Source of the DNA: Dendrocalamus latiflorus
Lineage: Eukaryota > Streptophyta > Magnoliopsida > Poales > Poaceae
Assembly: GCA_017311315.1 (NCBI GenBank)
Contig: CM029660.1
Coordinates: forward strand, 33,582,410-33,646,409
Direction of reading: 5' to 3'
DNA: 64,000 nucleotides
Of this stretch, positions 33,299-45,052 are shown one piece after another. Every line of letters begins with the position of its first letter. Position 1 is the first letter of the stretch. The position numbers and the translations under genes are program-made. Under the pieces are notes generated by a model. It ran no database searches and was not told the origin of the DNA. It was given only the letters and a program-made list of their open reading frames with translations.

Positions 33299-33953
33299 TC
33301 ATGGGCCAACTGATTCACTTAGAACAAATGCTTGAATAAGACTTCGGGCTGCATGCATCTGATCCGGTGTGCCAGATATCAAAATAGTAGTGTCCATTGC
33401 ATCAGCTATAGGTTCAGCGACAGTTATCTTAGCTCCTGAAAACTGCACATAGTATTAATTATGTCAATCATACACCTCATAGTTAAATGGATACGCTACA
33501 CGACACACAAGTCAAACACAAACCTCACGGATCTTATTCAAACAACCTCCATCTTCCCCACATAGAGCAGGTATAACTAATCTTGAAACCATGACATCTG
33601 CAGTTATGTTTGGTACCATAGATGACTGACCAGGACTGCAATTGCAATTTCTCATGTAAATACATGGGCTATTTACCAGAATAATGGGTTAATACCTTTG
33701 TGGTCCAAGGAGCAGACATCTCATCCAATGGCCGTCCCCTAAAATCTTTATGAAACTGAGACGCGTTAGGATAAATCCTTGGAGACGTAGATGCATGGCT
33801 TCCCACATACGGACCAAATTGAGGATCTAGCAAACCAAAAGGTGGCTGCATGTTAGGACCCATTGCAGCCATTCTGTCCCGGAAAAGATGGTTACGTAGT
33901 CTAGCAGTTATCTGCATTAGAGCTTCTTGAATAGCTTCGGAACTCCCACTTAT
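33299..33953 (-). pseudogene. KH-domain RNA-binding protein, C-terminal exons
   Basis: Three exons with correct borders: 33,696-33,953 (ISGSSEAIQEALMQITARLR...), 33,524-33,635 and 33,299-33,442, ending ARSLIQAFVLSES and a natural stop. The end carries a KH-type fold signature: the VVSRLVIPALCGEDGG-like region, IREFSGAKITVAEP, then ILISGTPDQM. It resembles the last KH repeat of plant PCBP/HEN4-like proteins. The N-terminal KH domains are missing. Upstream it is preceded by an unrelated exon, so it is a captured 3' portion. Confidence 0.7.
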
Positions 33954-34146
33954 CTAAAAGAACAGCGATTTTGCAGTTAACTAACCCAAAAAAGAAGTAA
34001 AAGTGTTGTACAAAAGAGTCAAGCGTAGGTAAAATCAAGATGCAAAATAACAGATGAAGTAGAAATATGTGGCGCCACTTCGACATTTTCAACCGAACCA
34101 TTTAAAGAACGAAAAGACACCCGCGGGGGGGGGGGGGGTGGCTCAC

Positions 34147-34262
34147 CGATTGCGCGAGGATCCGCTCCATGATGAGCTGCGAGGTGGCCGCGGAGGCGAA
34201 GGAGAAGGAGCTCCCCGCGGCAGCGGTGGAGGCGGAAGCGAAACCGGCCCCATTGTCGAGCT
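34147..34262 (-). pseudogene. Unidentified captured exon
   Basis: The minus strand reads LDNGAGFASASTAAAG then SQLIMERILAQS before a donor, ATCG|GTGAGCC. The composition is GC-rich like a first or second exon. I do not recognise the gene. A run of G (34,121-34,139) lies just beyond the donor and may be a sequencing weak spot. Confidence 0.4.
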
Positions 34263-34703
34263 CGCAGGTGGCGTAGAAACTGTACAACCATTGAATGTAG
34301 AGCATAAAAATTGCAACTATTCTTTTTGGAAAAATCATCTAAATAGTATTCAAGGATGAATTTGCTATTCAATGCAATCAAAGAATTGAAAAGTTCATCT
34401 AATGGCTATATGGCCTAGCCATGGGAGCACGTTAGACTTAATAATACTTCCAGGTGAGATTGAAAGAGCATCTACAGAAGCACAAGCTTTAGTTACACAG
34501 GTGAAGAACTAATAAGAGAAACTATGAAGTGTAAAAGAGTAAACAGATAGCTTGGGCAATTCTAAATACATGCACCTTCGTTGAGATTTATAAACATAAG
34601 TTTACACCTGGTAAACAGCAAAGTAACTAAAAGCACACCAAACCAATAACATTTAACAAAATTATAGTGGATGCAGGGAAACATATTCAGGCAGATGACA
34701 GAC

Positions 34704-36399
34704 CTCATTAGCCCCAGTAGTATCATCAACATGGAATTCTAGAACAACATCTGTTTTTCCTTGCATCTGAGTCTGTGCTACATCTGCTAGCGAGACCTCA
34801 AATGCTTCCTTTGTACCAACATTAAAGCTAAGCATATTGCCTGAAATAGAAAGAATAGAAAAACAAATCAAAACCTGACAAAGGTTACCAAAAGGCAATG
34901 GTGTACCAAATACGGAAAAAATACCATAGAGAACTCAACTAACCATTGATTTCAATTCCACCCCAGTTATGGCCGCTAACAGAAAGCTGCTTCTCCTCTG
35001 GTGAGATTCCCGTGTTCTTTTGTATGAAGTTAGTAAGGTTACTAACGTCCTATAAAGAATTTGAAACAAAACATTTCTCAAGTTACAAAGAAATATGACA
35101 AGAGTTTCAATTATACAAGAAAGACAAAAACATTTGACACAAAAAGCAGGTGTTGCTATGATTGTACAAAAAAAATTCCAGGCAGCTGCATTCTCCTCTT
35201 ATTTTTCAGCATCTCTTCATGTCAGATATAAACACTCAGAATACCTAATTTCCTTAGGGCAAAAATGAGGAAATGTTACCTGCTCACGGAAGCCGGAGAA
35301 CCTGTAAAAGATGCCCTCTTTGGTCCCTACACTAAGCTGATAAGATCTGGGGATTTTCTTCCATGTCACAGAAGCGATATCAACTTTATCAACCTCAATG
35401 GCCTTCCCTCCACCTTGCTTCTTCCATGCAAGCCCTCCTGAATAAAGTTTAAACTGGCCAGGGTTCTACAATAGCACCAGCAAAACGATAATTTCAGCGT
35501 CACAAGGGATGCCACTAACAGCAACCAATTAACCATGAAAAAAATGGAGGTTTGCATTGGACTTAGTTTCTATATTACTTTTTTTTGCAATGAAAAAAAT
35601 TGGAACAGGGCGTTCGCTAGTTCCAAAAAATAAACAATCATGAATAAACACAACTGCACATTTCTAATTCGCAAAAACGTAGCAGCTTCCATGGTACCTA
35701 AATATGATAAACAATGATAAAGCTAGCACGATACGAGGAATACTCCTTAAAACAAGTGCACAAAATTGAGAGTAAACATATTTTAAAATTCTAAAACTCT
35801 TGTGATTATGGAAGACACGGGCTGTGATCCTGCAAGACAATGCAACGATAGCACAATAAGCAAAAATGAATGCCAAATGCACACTAAATGGAAGGCAATT
35901 GGATTTTGGCAGCAATTGCATGAGACATTCTGATAGTAAGAGTTATTGCATGGATCGATGATCAAAATCCCTAGATTAGGGCCTGTTTCTAGTTGAGAAA
36001 GTTCCAGATTATTCCATATCGTGCTTATTCGAGCGCATTCGCACCAAAACAATTCGTTTTGCCTGGCCAAAATACGTCTCTAAGTTCACCAAACAACAGC
36101 GGGTCACAGTTTCCCCCTTTGGAGCAGTTTCCGTGCCGCCAGGAAGAAACCCTAACGTGTAAACCCTAGAGAAATCAAGCGCCACACGCAAAACGCAACA
36201 CAAATTCCGGGGCCAAACCCGTTCGCGAAATCGCCGACACGGAATCGAACAAATCGAGCGGAAACCCTAACGAAACAACAAATCGAATCGACGCGAAGCG
36301 CCGCGAAACAAACTCGACGGGGGCGGAAGAGGAGGGGGTACTCACGTTGCCGACGTGGCCGCCGAGTGAGATGTTGTTGAAGAGGTGGCCGTCCGTCAT
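34704..36399 (-). pseudogene. SSRP1: SSRP1 (FACT complex subunit), exons 1-4 only
   Basis: Exon 1 (36,346-36,399) reads MTDGHLFNNISLGGHVGN. Exon 2 (35,280-35,465) reads NPGQFKLYSGGLAWKKQGGG through FYRFSGFREQ. Exon 3 (34,944-35,049) encodes DVSNLTNFIQKN then GHNWGGIEING. Exon 4 (34,704-34,840) encodes NMLSFNVGTKEAFEVSLADV through EFHVDDTTGANE. All junctions are GT-AG and the frame stays open. This is the N-terminal dimerisation/PH region of SSRP1, the histone chaperone that works with SPT16. The middle PH domain and HMG box (about 500 further residues) are absent. It keeps its own start and GC-rich leader, so a truncated transcript is possible. Confidence 0.85.
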
Positions 36400-36400
36400 G

Positions 36401-39400
36401 TCGCCCGCTGCCGCCGCCGCCGCCTCTGCTACAGGCCTCTCGACTCGCTCTCCCGAGCTCGCGAGCGTCGCCTCCCCGGGTGCGGGATTTGGGAACTTCG
36501 CGACGACGAGGAGGAGGCGGCGGTGCGAAGAAGTGGGGGGCGTGGTGGCTAAGGGGGTGTCGGCGGCGGCTGCGGCGGGGGTAGGGGGCGGAGGAGAGGA
36601 GCGGCGCGGGAGGGGGGCGGAGGAGAGGCGCCGTTCTTGATGGCGGCGGGTGGGGAGGGAAGGAAGAGGCGCCGGCGCGTGGGGGCGGAAGAGGAGGCGG
36701 TGCGGGATAGGGAGAAGGCGATGCGGGGTGGGGAGGGAAGGAGGCGGCGGCGGGCGGCGGAGAGGAGGAGGCGGGGAGAGGCGGAGCAGGAGGAGCGCCG
36801 CGCCAAACCCTAGCTGGGGAGGCGCCGGATTCGCGCGGGGGGCGGGGGCTGCGAGGAGGCTGCGAGGAAACGTGGGGCCGAGCGCTGTGCGTGGGCGCGG
36901 GGTGGGTACCGGTTCAATGATGTGCATGATCCAAATGATTTTGACCTTAGGATCTTCAATGAGTAAGAGAATAAGGCTTGAGGAGAGATCCAAGCCATTC
37001 ATTTGTATAGAGTTGGATTACTTTGGTACACAAATCTGGGTGGACTTAGATTAGGCATGACTGTGGGGGTGGTTGAGGGGGTGGATTTAGTAAAGATAAT
37101 TTTGGTGTATTATAGAAGTAGGGTAGATTTCACATGCATAAACTTTGGGCTTAGTCGTAGAAAGTTGAAAATAATGAGTGGACTTACATAATGATACTTG
37201 GTTTTTCTGGCCGAAGATTTAGAGAATAAACTAGATGGCCGACCAATCAGAGAATGGCATTCAACAATGTGGAGGTATCATGGTCAATTATCTGTGACAC
37301 TATCACGATGTTCAGGTTAGAGAATATAGAAGAGTATGCACTGTCATATTTTAGTACAGGGCATATCCATACTTCACCTAGCCTGTCCCAATATCTTAAG
37401 GTTAGTATTGTGCTTGGCTGCTATGGTATTTCACATGCTATGCTACGATATAGTGTTTCTCTCTATACTTTATTTCACATGCTATGCTACGATATAGTGT
37501 CTTTCCTTATACTTCAATTCAATGCTATAACAAGGCCCTTTTTATTTTACCTATATTTCGTTCTACCTACTGTTTTGTCACTGAGATATTTTGGAACAGC
37601 ATGAGACGGAAAATAGTTTTAGAATGAAGTTTTGCTTCACACCAAGTAGCTTATTTGTCATGTGATATAATCGACAGATATTGTTTACAACGATGGGATA
37701 TTACATTTCTTCTCAGGTTCATTCTGTACATTGGTCCGCAAGGCCATACAATTGATTGTACTCATATAGTTGCATAACAGTTCTTTTGGCAAGTCTGACA
37801 GAAAATACTGCATCTATATGTATGTCTTGCATATAAATGTAAGAAGTAACACTCGACATGATCAGTGACCTATCCTACGTATTGTGTACAGTGTTCCAAG
37901 ATGAGTTAGAATAAGCTTATTCAACACATCTAATCTATCAAATCGAAGTAGCAATGCAGTCCATGGGCATCAAAGTAGCAGTTAATTTTAATCTTTCAAG
38001 TCATAATTGTCACCGCCCCCTCTTGTAATGCCTTGATTTTGCTTCTCATAGGGCTTGCTAAAATTTTCACTTCGTACAGTGCTTGCCACTAACTTAGGTA
38101 ATTTCGTTTTTGCCACTAAATTCTGTCTCTTTGACATATGAGCTAGACCCCTTGTCAGTGAGATGGCCAGCAGCGAAAACAAGATAAGTGTACCGCTTAG
38201 TTCATATAATATATTTCAACTCAAAGTTTATGATAATACACTGCGCAATCACACATAAGATGTTTGACTAATTACACGACACATTAAAACAGGATAATCC
38301 TTCTACACAACAATAGATTTAGCATATATTATTTTTGCGCAATATCTTATTGTTATTGCCCAAGATGCTTACATATCAATTTGAATTGTTATATGTGGTG
38401 TACGTCAATTAACTGAGAATACACACGTGAGACATTCTGTAGCAACGCCTTGGTACGAACATTTGACTAGTAACATATTAAAATGACGATGTTGTTGATC
38501 TGACCACCAAGAGAACACAGTTACACAAGACTCAGAAACTAGAGCGTAGAAAGGTTCCAATTAGACATCTCACATCTATCAGGTATTCAAGTTTGTAGGA
38601 AACCTCGGATTGTCAAAAGCCAGAACTTCTGATAATTCGATTTCATGAGGTTGACACAGTGATAGGACGCGTCGGCAACACGGCTCATTGTCACAATTAG
38701 CATGCGACTAATAAGTAATAACGAAAACGCCATGGAAGACAACTAGACAACCAGGTCGGAGAAGCATTCTCCCAAATCAGCTCACAAATCATAACCACAG
38801 TATAAAGCCAGAATCTTTCAATACTTCAGACCTTGGTGATGACTGATGACAAACTCGCTGCTCCTCAGCAACAGTAAAATAACACTAAACTGGATCCATA
38901 CTTGTTGCAAGCTTGCAGCCACAACACAAAGCAATTCCTATTAAGACTAACAAGTCTTATATGAAGCATGCCCGATTAACACAGCAGGGTTCCATGGTAT
39001 CCCCCCCCCAAAAAAAAAGGACAACTAGCCTTGCTAGTGGCCAAGAAAATCCTAGCTAGTGGAGGAGAGTCCTTTTGGCCCTCCCTCAAAAGCAAGGAAC
39101 TGCTCACCTTGCCAGCTTGCCCAAAAGCAAGGCTAGGCAAGGGAACCAAACATGATCCTTGCACAATCAAAGACAGTTCAAGACTTTTTACTTCAAAACT
39201 GTTGGATCTTGGATAGCTCAGTATTATGTGATTCCTATGAGAGCAAAACAAGGGAGGAAGCAGGATATTTCTGTAAGCCAAAACTATAATCTTCACAATA
39301 TAATTGTAGGTGCAGAAAGTGTCAAATCAAGAGCAAGGATTATGCTACGCAACAAAAAACAGGATGGGATCTACTAAGGCAATAGCAGTAGATTATGAAA

Positions 39401-41110
39401 ACATGGTATTTGAAACTTCATTGCAAGTCGTAACCATAAGAACCTGAACTTTGGTGGCATTATCTCAGACTACATTCAATTGTATTGCCTCAAAGCCAGA
39501 TGATATTGTTCAAAACCTGATTACAGAAATACCACCACAACCAAATAAGAAGTAATATCCTACTAATCATGTTCGGGCAAACCACCAGCACATCTACAGT
39601 CAACTGAAATAACGTTTCAGTTCCACAACATCAAAAAATATTATCTCCAGCCAATTCACAGGATGATCATAGGTGACACCACACCCTTTATATGCCCCAG
39701 TAATTGCAAATTTTGTTCTCCACTCCATGAAATGTTGTCTTTTAATAACATGCTATTTTGATCAGGTAGATCTAAGAAGAACGGGGATATCCTCAACACC
39801 TCATGTGATGTCAGACACAGGAATTTAGGCATTTCGAAAGCTACATCCCCAAAAGAGGCATACTGCTTCCGAGCTAACTAGTAACATCAAGACCCACAGC
39901 CAGCATTGAGCTGCCCAAGGTTTAATTTAGAAAGGACACAACCAACACAAATCTATAACCATAGCTAGATGTACAATTCTTTTGTTGGCATAGAACCCAC
40001 AGAATGCTTGACTAAATTTACTGTGCCCAATATCACATCAAGATTCAGCATCCAGTAAAGTCCAACAGAAATAACTTACTCAGATAAAAATTATTAGCAC
40101 TAAGAGGAATGCACCATAGTCAAGACTACAGAGCAGCATGTTATGCTCATTAAGTTACTAAATAGAACCCAACTAACTAATCCACTAGACCAGTACATAT
40201 GAACCATCAATAAAATTCCAGGCAAGAGGACTAACAAAATTCCAGACAAGAGGAGCATTACAAAGTTTGGGTCAGCACTGAAATACTTATTAAATCATCC
40301 AAAGCATGCCATCAAGTGTATATATTGCCCAAAGATTCCTCTCTTATTGTGGGGAGTGTCTACCATAGAGAAAGAAGGCATAAGATTCCTAAATAGTGCC
40401 TTTCATCTTTCCATCATCTTTTGTTCTTAACTGATCATTTTTGCCAACGTTATCATAAGCAACAAGAAATCATGTACCAACTAAGATGCAAGTCTACAAT
40501 CTTAAACCATGTTTCCCACACATTACTAACCTTTCCCTGGGTAAATAACATAGAGGATTAAATTATTAAACAAATCCAACTATCCAAGATGCTGGGCGTC
40601 ATATTCACAAGTTTTATATGTAATTCCAAACACCAGAAGTCCAGAACTACCTACAATTTGGGCTGGTTTACTAAGCACAGTTGATGGCAACAGTAATACT
40701 ATCCTGATTGCTTAATTTATAATGGTAGCATACATATATCTCAACTTAATTTTATCTTGATTGCTTAATTTGTCATGGTAAGTAGGTAGCATACATAGAT
40801 CTCAACTTCATTTTATCCTGATTGCTTAATTTGCCATGGTAACATAAATAGATCTCAACTTAGTTTTCCCTGTGCCCTTGATTCTCATACTCCCTAATCA
40901 CAATAGCAATCAAGCATTGTAGACAAAAATCATAAGTTCAAACAAATTCAAGACAATCCACTGTTATAGATAAAGCATTAACCGATCAAGCATGTTCAAC
41001 GTAAAATTAAAACACATAATTGTCGAATGGTTTAGTTTAGACAACAGAAGCATAACTGATTAAGCCATCTAAGAGAAAGTAGGCATCACAAGCCACAGCA
41101 AACCAGCACA
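36401..41110. other. SSRP1 leader/promoter, then AT-rich DNA without a recognised gene
   Basis: 36,400-36,900 is very GC-rich and gives long spurious frames on both strands. Beyond it the DNA is AT-rich. Small tandem repeats are seen: two 44-bp units at 37,427-37,514 (TATTTCACATGCTATGCTAC) and three units of 53-61 bp at 40,701-40,865 (ATCCTGATTGCTTAATTT). No exon series or RNA gene is recognisable. The missing 5' end of the Helitron-type element may lie here. Confidence 0.5.
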
Positions 41111-41188
41111 TCACGCCTCAGGCGCTGGCTGCGTGAGCCCAGACTTGGCGAGCAGTTTCCCAAGCGCCTCAGGGGAGCACACCTGGTA
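41111..41188 (-). pseudogene. Separated C-terminal 25 codons of proteasome alpha-4
   Basis: The minus strand reads YQVCSPEALGKLLAKSGL then TQPAPEA and a stop. This is the natural C-terminus of plant proteasome subunit alpha type-4, in frame for the gene but cut from it by the insertion at 41,192-42,353. The codon that should follow ...GTGEVQ is exactly the first one here. Confidence 0.85.
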
Positions 41189-41191
41189 CTG

Positions 41192-42353
41192 CAGGCCCGG
41201 CTCTGGGGGTAGGCCGGGGGGGGGGGGGGGCGCCGGCCTAGGGCCCCGGGCCAGGGGGGCCCCCCCCCCCCCCGACTGTTCCTGTTGAAGTAATTACTTC
41301 TCTTACAGATGTTAAAGATTATGAAAAGTGCATCTAAACCTGATGGTGCTCTCATTAGTTTTCAAAGGCATTAAAAGATTATGAAAATAAATTGTACTCA
41401 ATTCTGTGCCCTTTTCAGCTAATATAGAACAAATAAACGCATCTAAACATGATGCTCAACACTCTTAGTTGTTTGTAATAAGCGGCTTACATACATCAAA
41501 ATTTGATCTTTAGCACACTTGTCCTCAAGTCGTATTAAGTTAAAGTAGCAGATATTCTATCCTGCATTTGTCTTTGCACTATATTACTCAACCTGCTTAT
41601 ACAATAGGTGCAATGTTGAGAAATGTGATACAGTCTATTCTTTCGGATTGCAAGTTGGAACACTAATCTTTTGCCTTGGCGGTCAGAACACTAGGTAAAC
41701 TGAACCTCTTTTAAACTGCTTTGTTCACATATACTCACACAAATTGAAGGGGTCATCTCATTTTTTAAGAGGTACAGAAATGAAGGCTTCACTGCTAGTA
41801 TTGATATTGCAAAAGATATTGCATCTGAAATGGATGTAGAGCTAGAATTTCCCATATAACGTCAAAGTAAAAGAAAGAAGCATTTTGATGAACAAAATGA
41901 CCAAAATGAAGAAATACAATCAGCTATAGAATCCTTCAGAGTTAATTACTTTATTGTCATGATTGATGTTGCAATTGCTTCATTGACTAGTCGATTTGAG
42001 CAGTTGAAGGCATTTGAAAATGTGTTTGGTTTCTTATTCTACTCAAAAAATCTAAAGTCTCTGGATGATAATGATCTACAGAGGTGTTGCACTACTTTTG
42101 TGATTGACCTTTTTATGAAAGACATTGGATATTTGTCACTCCTTTTTGAGGTAAATTAATTCTTACTAGTTACATTTGATTTATAAACTAGTTAGTACCT
42201 AATTAGTTTATCATGTTAGAACTATTGATTTGTGTCGCTTTAGATAATATAAAGTTTAAACTGCATATTTTATAAGTGGAAAAAAAATTTATAGTAACGG
42301 GCCCATAGAGCCGAATTCGCCCTAGGGCCCTTGAAAACATTGAGCCGTCCCTG
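41192..42353 (+). mobile_element. hAT-like element (1,162 bp) inserted in the proteasome alpha-4 gene
   Basis: Ends CAGGCCCGGCTC and, inverted, CAGGGACGGCTC match at 10 of 12. ACTG flanks both sides (41,188-41,191 and 42,354-42,357), so only 4 bp of duplication is certain; hAT normally makes 8. On the plus strand the interior encodes FRVNYFIVMIDVAIASL and FEQLKAFENVFGFLF (41,935-42,050), a typical stretch of plant TTF/zf-MYM-type hAT transposases, so it is an internally deleted autonomous element. A long G run (41,216-41,230) and C run (41,260-41,273) near the left end are typical of the GC-rich ends of this family or reflect poor sequence. Confidence 0.75.
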
Positions 42354-43029
42354 ACTGCACCTCCCCGGTGCCAGGCTGCAGGAACACCTCAGCGAGCTCC
42401 AGCTTCTCAGCGGTCAGGCTGGTCGAGTCCATGGTCTTGCTCAGGACCTTGAGCGCGAGGGCGACGGCCTCCTCACGGGTCATGCCATCGCGGTAGTCCT
42501 GCTTGAGCATGGATTGAGCGGCCTGGCTGTTGGCCCCAACGGCGGCGGCCTTCCAACCACCGTAGTTCCCGGAGGGGTCGCTCATGTAGAGCTGGAACCC
42601 GTGGTTCTTGTCCCACCCGGCGAAGAGGAAGGAGACGCCGAAGGGGCGGAGGCCGCCGAACTGCGTGTATCCCTGCTTGGTGTCGCAGAGGGACTGGACG
42701 AGCTGCTCCACGGGGATGGGCTCCTGGTAGGCGAGGGCGTAGCGCTGGGCGTGGAGGCGGGCGGTGTTGATGAGGATGTTGGCGTCGGACATGATCCCGG
42801 CGACGGCGCAGGCGAGGTGGGAGTCGATCTTGTACATCTTCTCGGCGGAGCGGGAGGTCTGGAGGAGCTTGGAGGTGACTTTCTTCTCGCCGACGAGGAC
42901 CACGCCGTCGGCCGCCAGGACGCCGAGGGCCGAGCCGGCGTTGCCGATCGCCTCCATCGCGTACTCCACCTGGTATAGCCGGCCCTCCGGCGAGAAGATC
43001 GTGGTGCGGCTGTCGTAGCGGCGAGACAT
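42322..43029 (-). CDS. PAC1: 20S proteasome subunit alpha type-4 (PAC1 type), C-terminus replaced
   Basis: 235 codons, intronless, start at 43,029 (MSRRYDSRTTIFSPEGRLYQVEYAMEA). This is the alpha-subunit N-terminal signature; alpha subunits form the outer rings of the 20S core and gate substrate entry. SHLACAVAGIMSDANILI and KQGYTQFGGLRPFGVSFL support alpha-4 specifically. After GTGEVQ (residue about 225) the native last 25 residues are lost. The frame runs into the hAT element and ends SGTAQCFQGP-stop. The native tail survives at 41,111-41,188. The folded core should be complete, so a functional protein with a changed tail is possible; loss of the last helix or tail may impair assembly. A GC-rich leader lies upstream. 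Confidence 0.85.
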   Translation of the reverse strand: MSRRYDSRTTIFSPEGRLYQVEYAMEAIGNAGSALGVLAADGVVLVGEKKVTSKLLQTSRSAEKMYKIDSHLACAVAGIMSDANILINTARLHAQRYALAYQEPIPVEQLVQSLCDTKQGYTQFGGLRPFGVSFLFAGWDKNHGFQLYMSDPSGNYGGWKAAAVGANSQAAQSMLKQDYRDGMTREEAVALALKVLSKTMDSTSLTAEKLELAEVFLQPGTGEVQSGTAQCFQGP

Positions 43030-44500
43030 CGCGGCGGCAGCGAGAGATTGGGGAGCTGCTTTGTCAGATTGGGGATTTGGGGAAAGTGCGGAGGTGACCC
43101 GGGCGAGAGGTTAACCAGCGATCTACTTGCGATGCAAGAAGAGAAAAAAGGCTCGTGCGTCGGGTTTTATTTTGGTTTAGCAATGGAAGCAAAATTCTAC
43201 AGGAAAAACTATAAAACACCTTAAACGTTATGTGGAAAAAGTGTATAGTCCGAGTAAATTCAGTCCAGCCTGAGTAATATTTTCATAGTCAATCCAGATA
43301 GCCTAAATCATTCTATCACTAAGCGCGGGATGTAACTAAATCCTGACTGCGCCACGGGACCACATCACTTGTGCAATTCACCTTAGAAATAATCTGAACC
43401 GTTAGATTAAGAGACGTGTGGCCGAGTTGAAATGGTAGCTGACGCAATTATTTTAATACAATATCTAGTAGCTGGAAGAATTCAACATTTCTTTCCAATT
43501 CATCAACCAGTGCAAACGCAGAACAAATGAATAGACTTACAAAGCAAGTGATGATTGAACAATTTCAGAAGGCAGAGGTCCACTGAAATTGTTTTCAATG
43601 GGCAATATATATAGGATATAAAAGAGACACAAGACTAAACCTAATAAAATAGAAAATACCACTAATACTCTTAACACCCCCTCAAATGTAAAGCGTATGC
43701 AATAACATTGCATTTGAAAAGGGTTGTCACTAAAATAGAAAAATCCAAAGTCCGAGTCTTGATAATGTCATCGTAACGTGCAGCACTTGAAAAAACTATC
43801 AAATCAAGCCGAAGAGAAATAGATATAAACATAGCGGCGCAAATCAAAACCCAAGACGGTGGCAGCGCAGTGTACAAAAAGCGCAACAGAAGCGCGGCAA
43901 CCTTAGAAGCTTTTGGTGGTAGCTCAGAGAGCGGCAGCATTATAACGACTTCTACTATCTACACATGTCTCAGAAAGAAAAGCAGCGGCTACTGCCATAC
44001 AAAAGGAAGTTTCTATGCATATATGACTGACAATAAATTTGTGAACTCGCACGGCTTGGACGAACTAAAAATTAGATACTATTGATTTGGATGGACGTTA
44101 CGAAAGACTCAAAGGAAAAGGACTCAAAGACAGCGGATTCTAGTAGCAATATTCTTCAGCAGCGGACTCAGGTAACCCTTGCATTGGCTATTGACGGAGG
44201 AGGTGTGGTCTAAGTTTCGGTGTTGAGTCTTATGTTGCGTCCATGGACACAACAGAGAGCAAGGTTATTAAGGCGTAGCGCTAAGGCAGTTCCAGGGTGG
44301 CAAGGCGTCACCCCGCCTTGCGTACGTAACTAAGGTGGCGGCAAAACCAGAGAGAGAAGGGCGGCGGTAGCTAAAACAGAGAGAAAAGTGCGAAGACTCA
44401 CCTGGAACACTAGGCAACGACGCCTCTATCTCGCCGCTCAGTCTTGGTGTCCTCTCCAGCCCATCCCCGTCACCCAACGAGCATCCTCCCTGTCTCGGCG
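43030..44500. other. Proteasome gene upstream region and AT-rich DNA; possible hAT end at 44,263
   Basis: The first 120 bp are GC-rich and probably the alpha-4 leader and promoter. From 43,150 the DNA is AT-rich with no recognised gene. At 44,263 CAAGGTTATTAAGGCGTAGC looks like a hAT terminus entering the GC-rich start of copy 2, but its partner and target duplication are not clear. Confidence 0.4.
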
Positions 44501-45052
44501 GCAACAACAAAGGGACGGGGAAGGCGAGGCGTGGCCGAGGGAGCAGCTGCGCTGGGCGATGGCGGCGCACGCGAGTTGGGGCAACGACGTGCATAGAAGG
44601 CAGGGGAAGGGAGCCGCATGGAGCGGCGGCGTGCGCAGAAGGCAGGGGAAGGAAGGCACTAGTTGGGGTGGCGGTGCTGGGCAGCGACGTGCGCAGAAGG
44701 CAAGGGAAGGGAGGCACGAGTTGGGGTGGCAACGCACGGGGGAAAAGGATAACCTTGGCCGCCGCCGGATCCATTGCCTCCGCTTGTTGGGTCTCCTTCG
44801 TGGCTCCGCCGGCTCCGGACTCCGCCGTAGCGCCTCCTCCTACTTCGCCGGGCGATGAGTCTTCTCCGCCGTCTCCTCCACGGTTGCCACTTGGGGGCGG
44901 TGGAGAGTGGCGGCAAGAAGAGGGAGTGGCCATCGGCGAGCTGGCTCGGCCTCATCAGCGCCGGAGGTGGAGATGGGGGAAGGAGAGAGGGAGAGAGGCA
45001 GTGGGGGCGAAGGAATGCCTTTTCACTTTTTCTTTTACATTGTACGATATAA

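Larger units (their letters stand above)
32146..36400 (-). mobile_element. Helitron-type element with exons from at least three host genes
   Basis: The minus-strand 3' end is CTAG (32,146-32,149) followed by T. It is preceded by CACACTA and the hairpin CCGT...ACGG around AGCGTTAGC (32,158-32,174), matching the six-fold repeated Helitron terminus in this window. All captured exons upstream are on the same strand with intact splice signals: SSRP1 exons 1-4, an unidentified exon, KH-domain exons, then PHD-protein exons. That arrangement is typical of grass Helitrons, whose captured pieces usually share one orientation. The 5' TC end was not found, so the right limit given is only the SSRP1 start codon. 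The element may extend further. Confidence 0.6.

Noticed and set aside
36175..37002. Long minus-strand frame of 275 codons and plus frames in the GC-rich region upstream of SSRP1
   Set aside because: Composition-driven: Pro/Arg/Ser-rich with no domain, and it overlaps the real SSRP1 start exon in another frame.
42301..42325. CCGAATTCGCCCT resembles a cloning-vector junction
   Set aside because: Only a short match, embedded in the GC-rich inner end of the hAT-like element beside AGGGCCC words; no further vector sequence.
44263..44757. A hAT element ending at ATAACCTTG (44,757)
   Set aside because: The ends pair only for about nine bases and the 8-bp flanks do not match.
44268..44933. Overlapping GC-rich frames on both strands (also 159-578, 23,313-23,837 and 53,170-53,653)
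   Set aside because: Low-complexity shadows of GC-rich DNA or of the copia pol frame; no recognisable motif.
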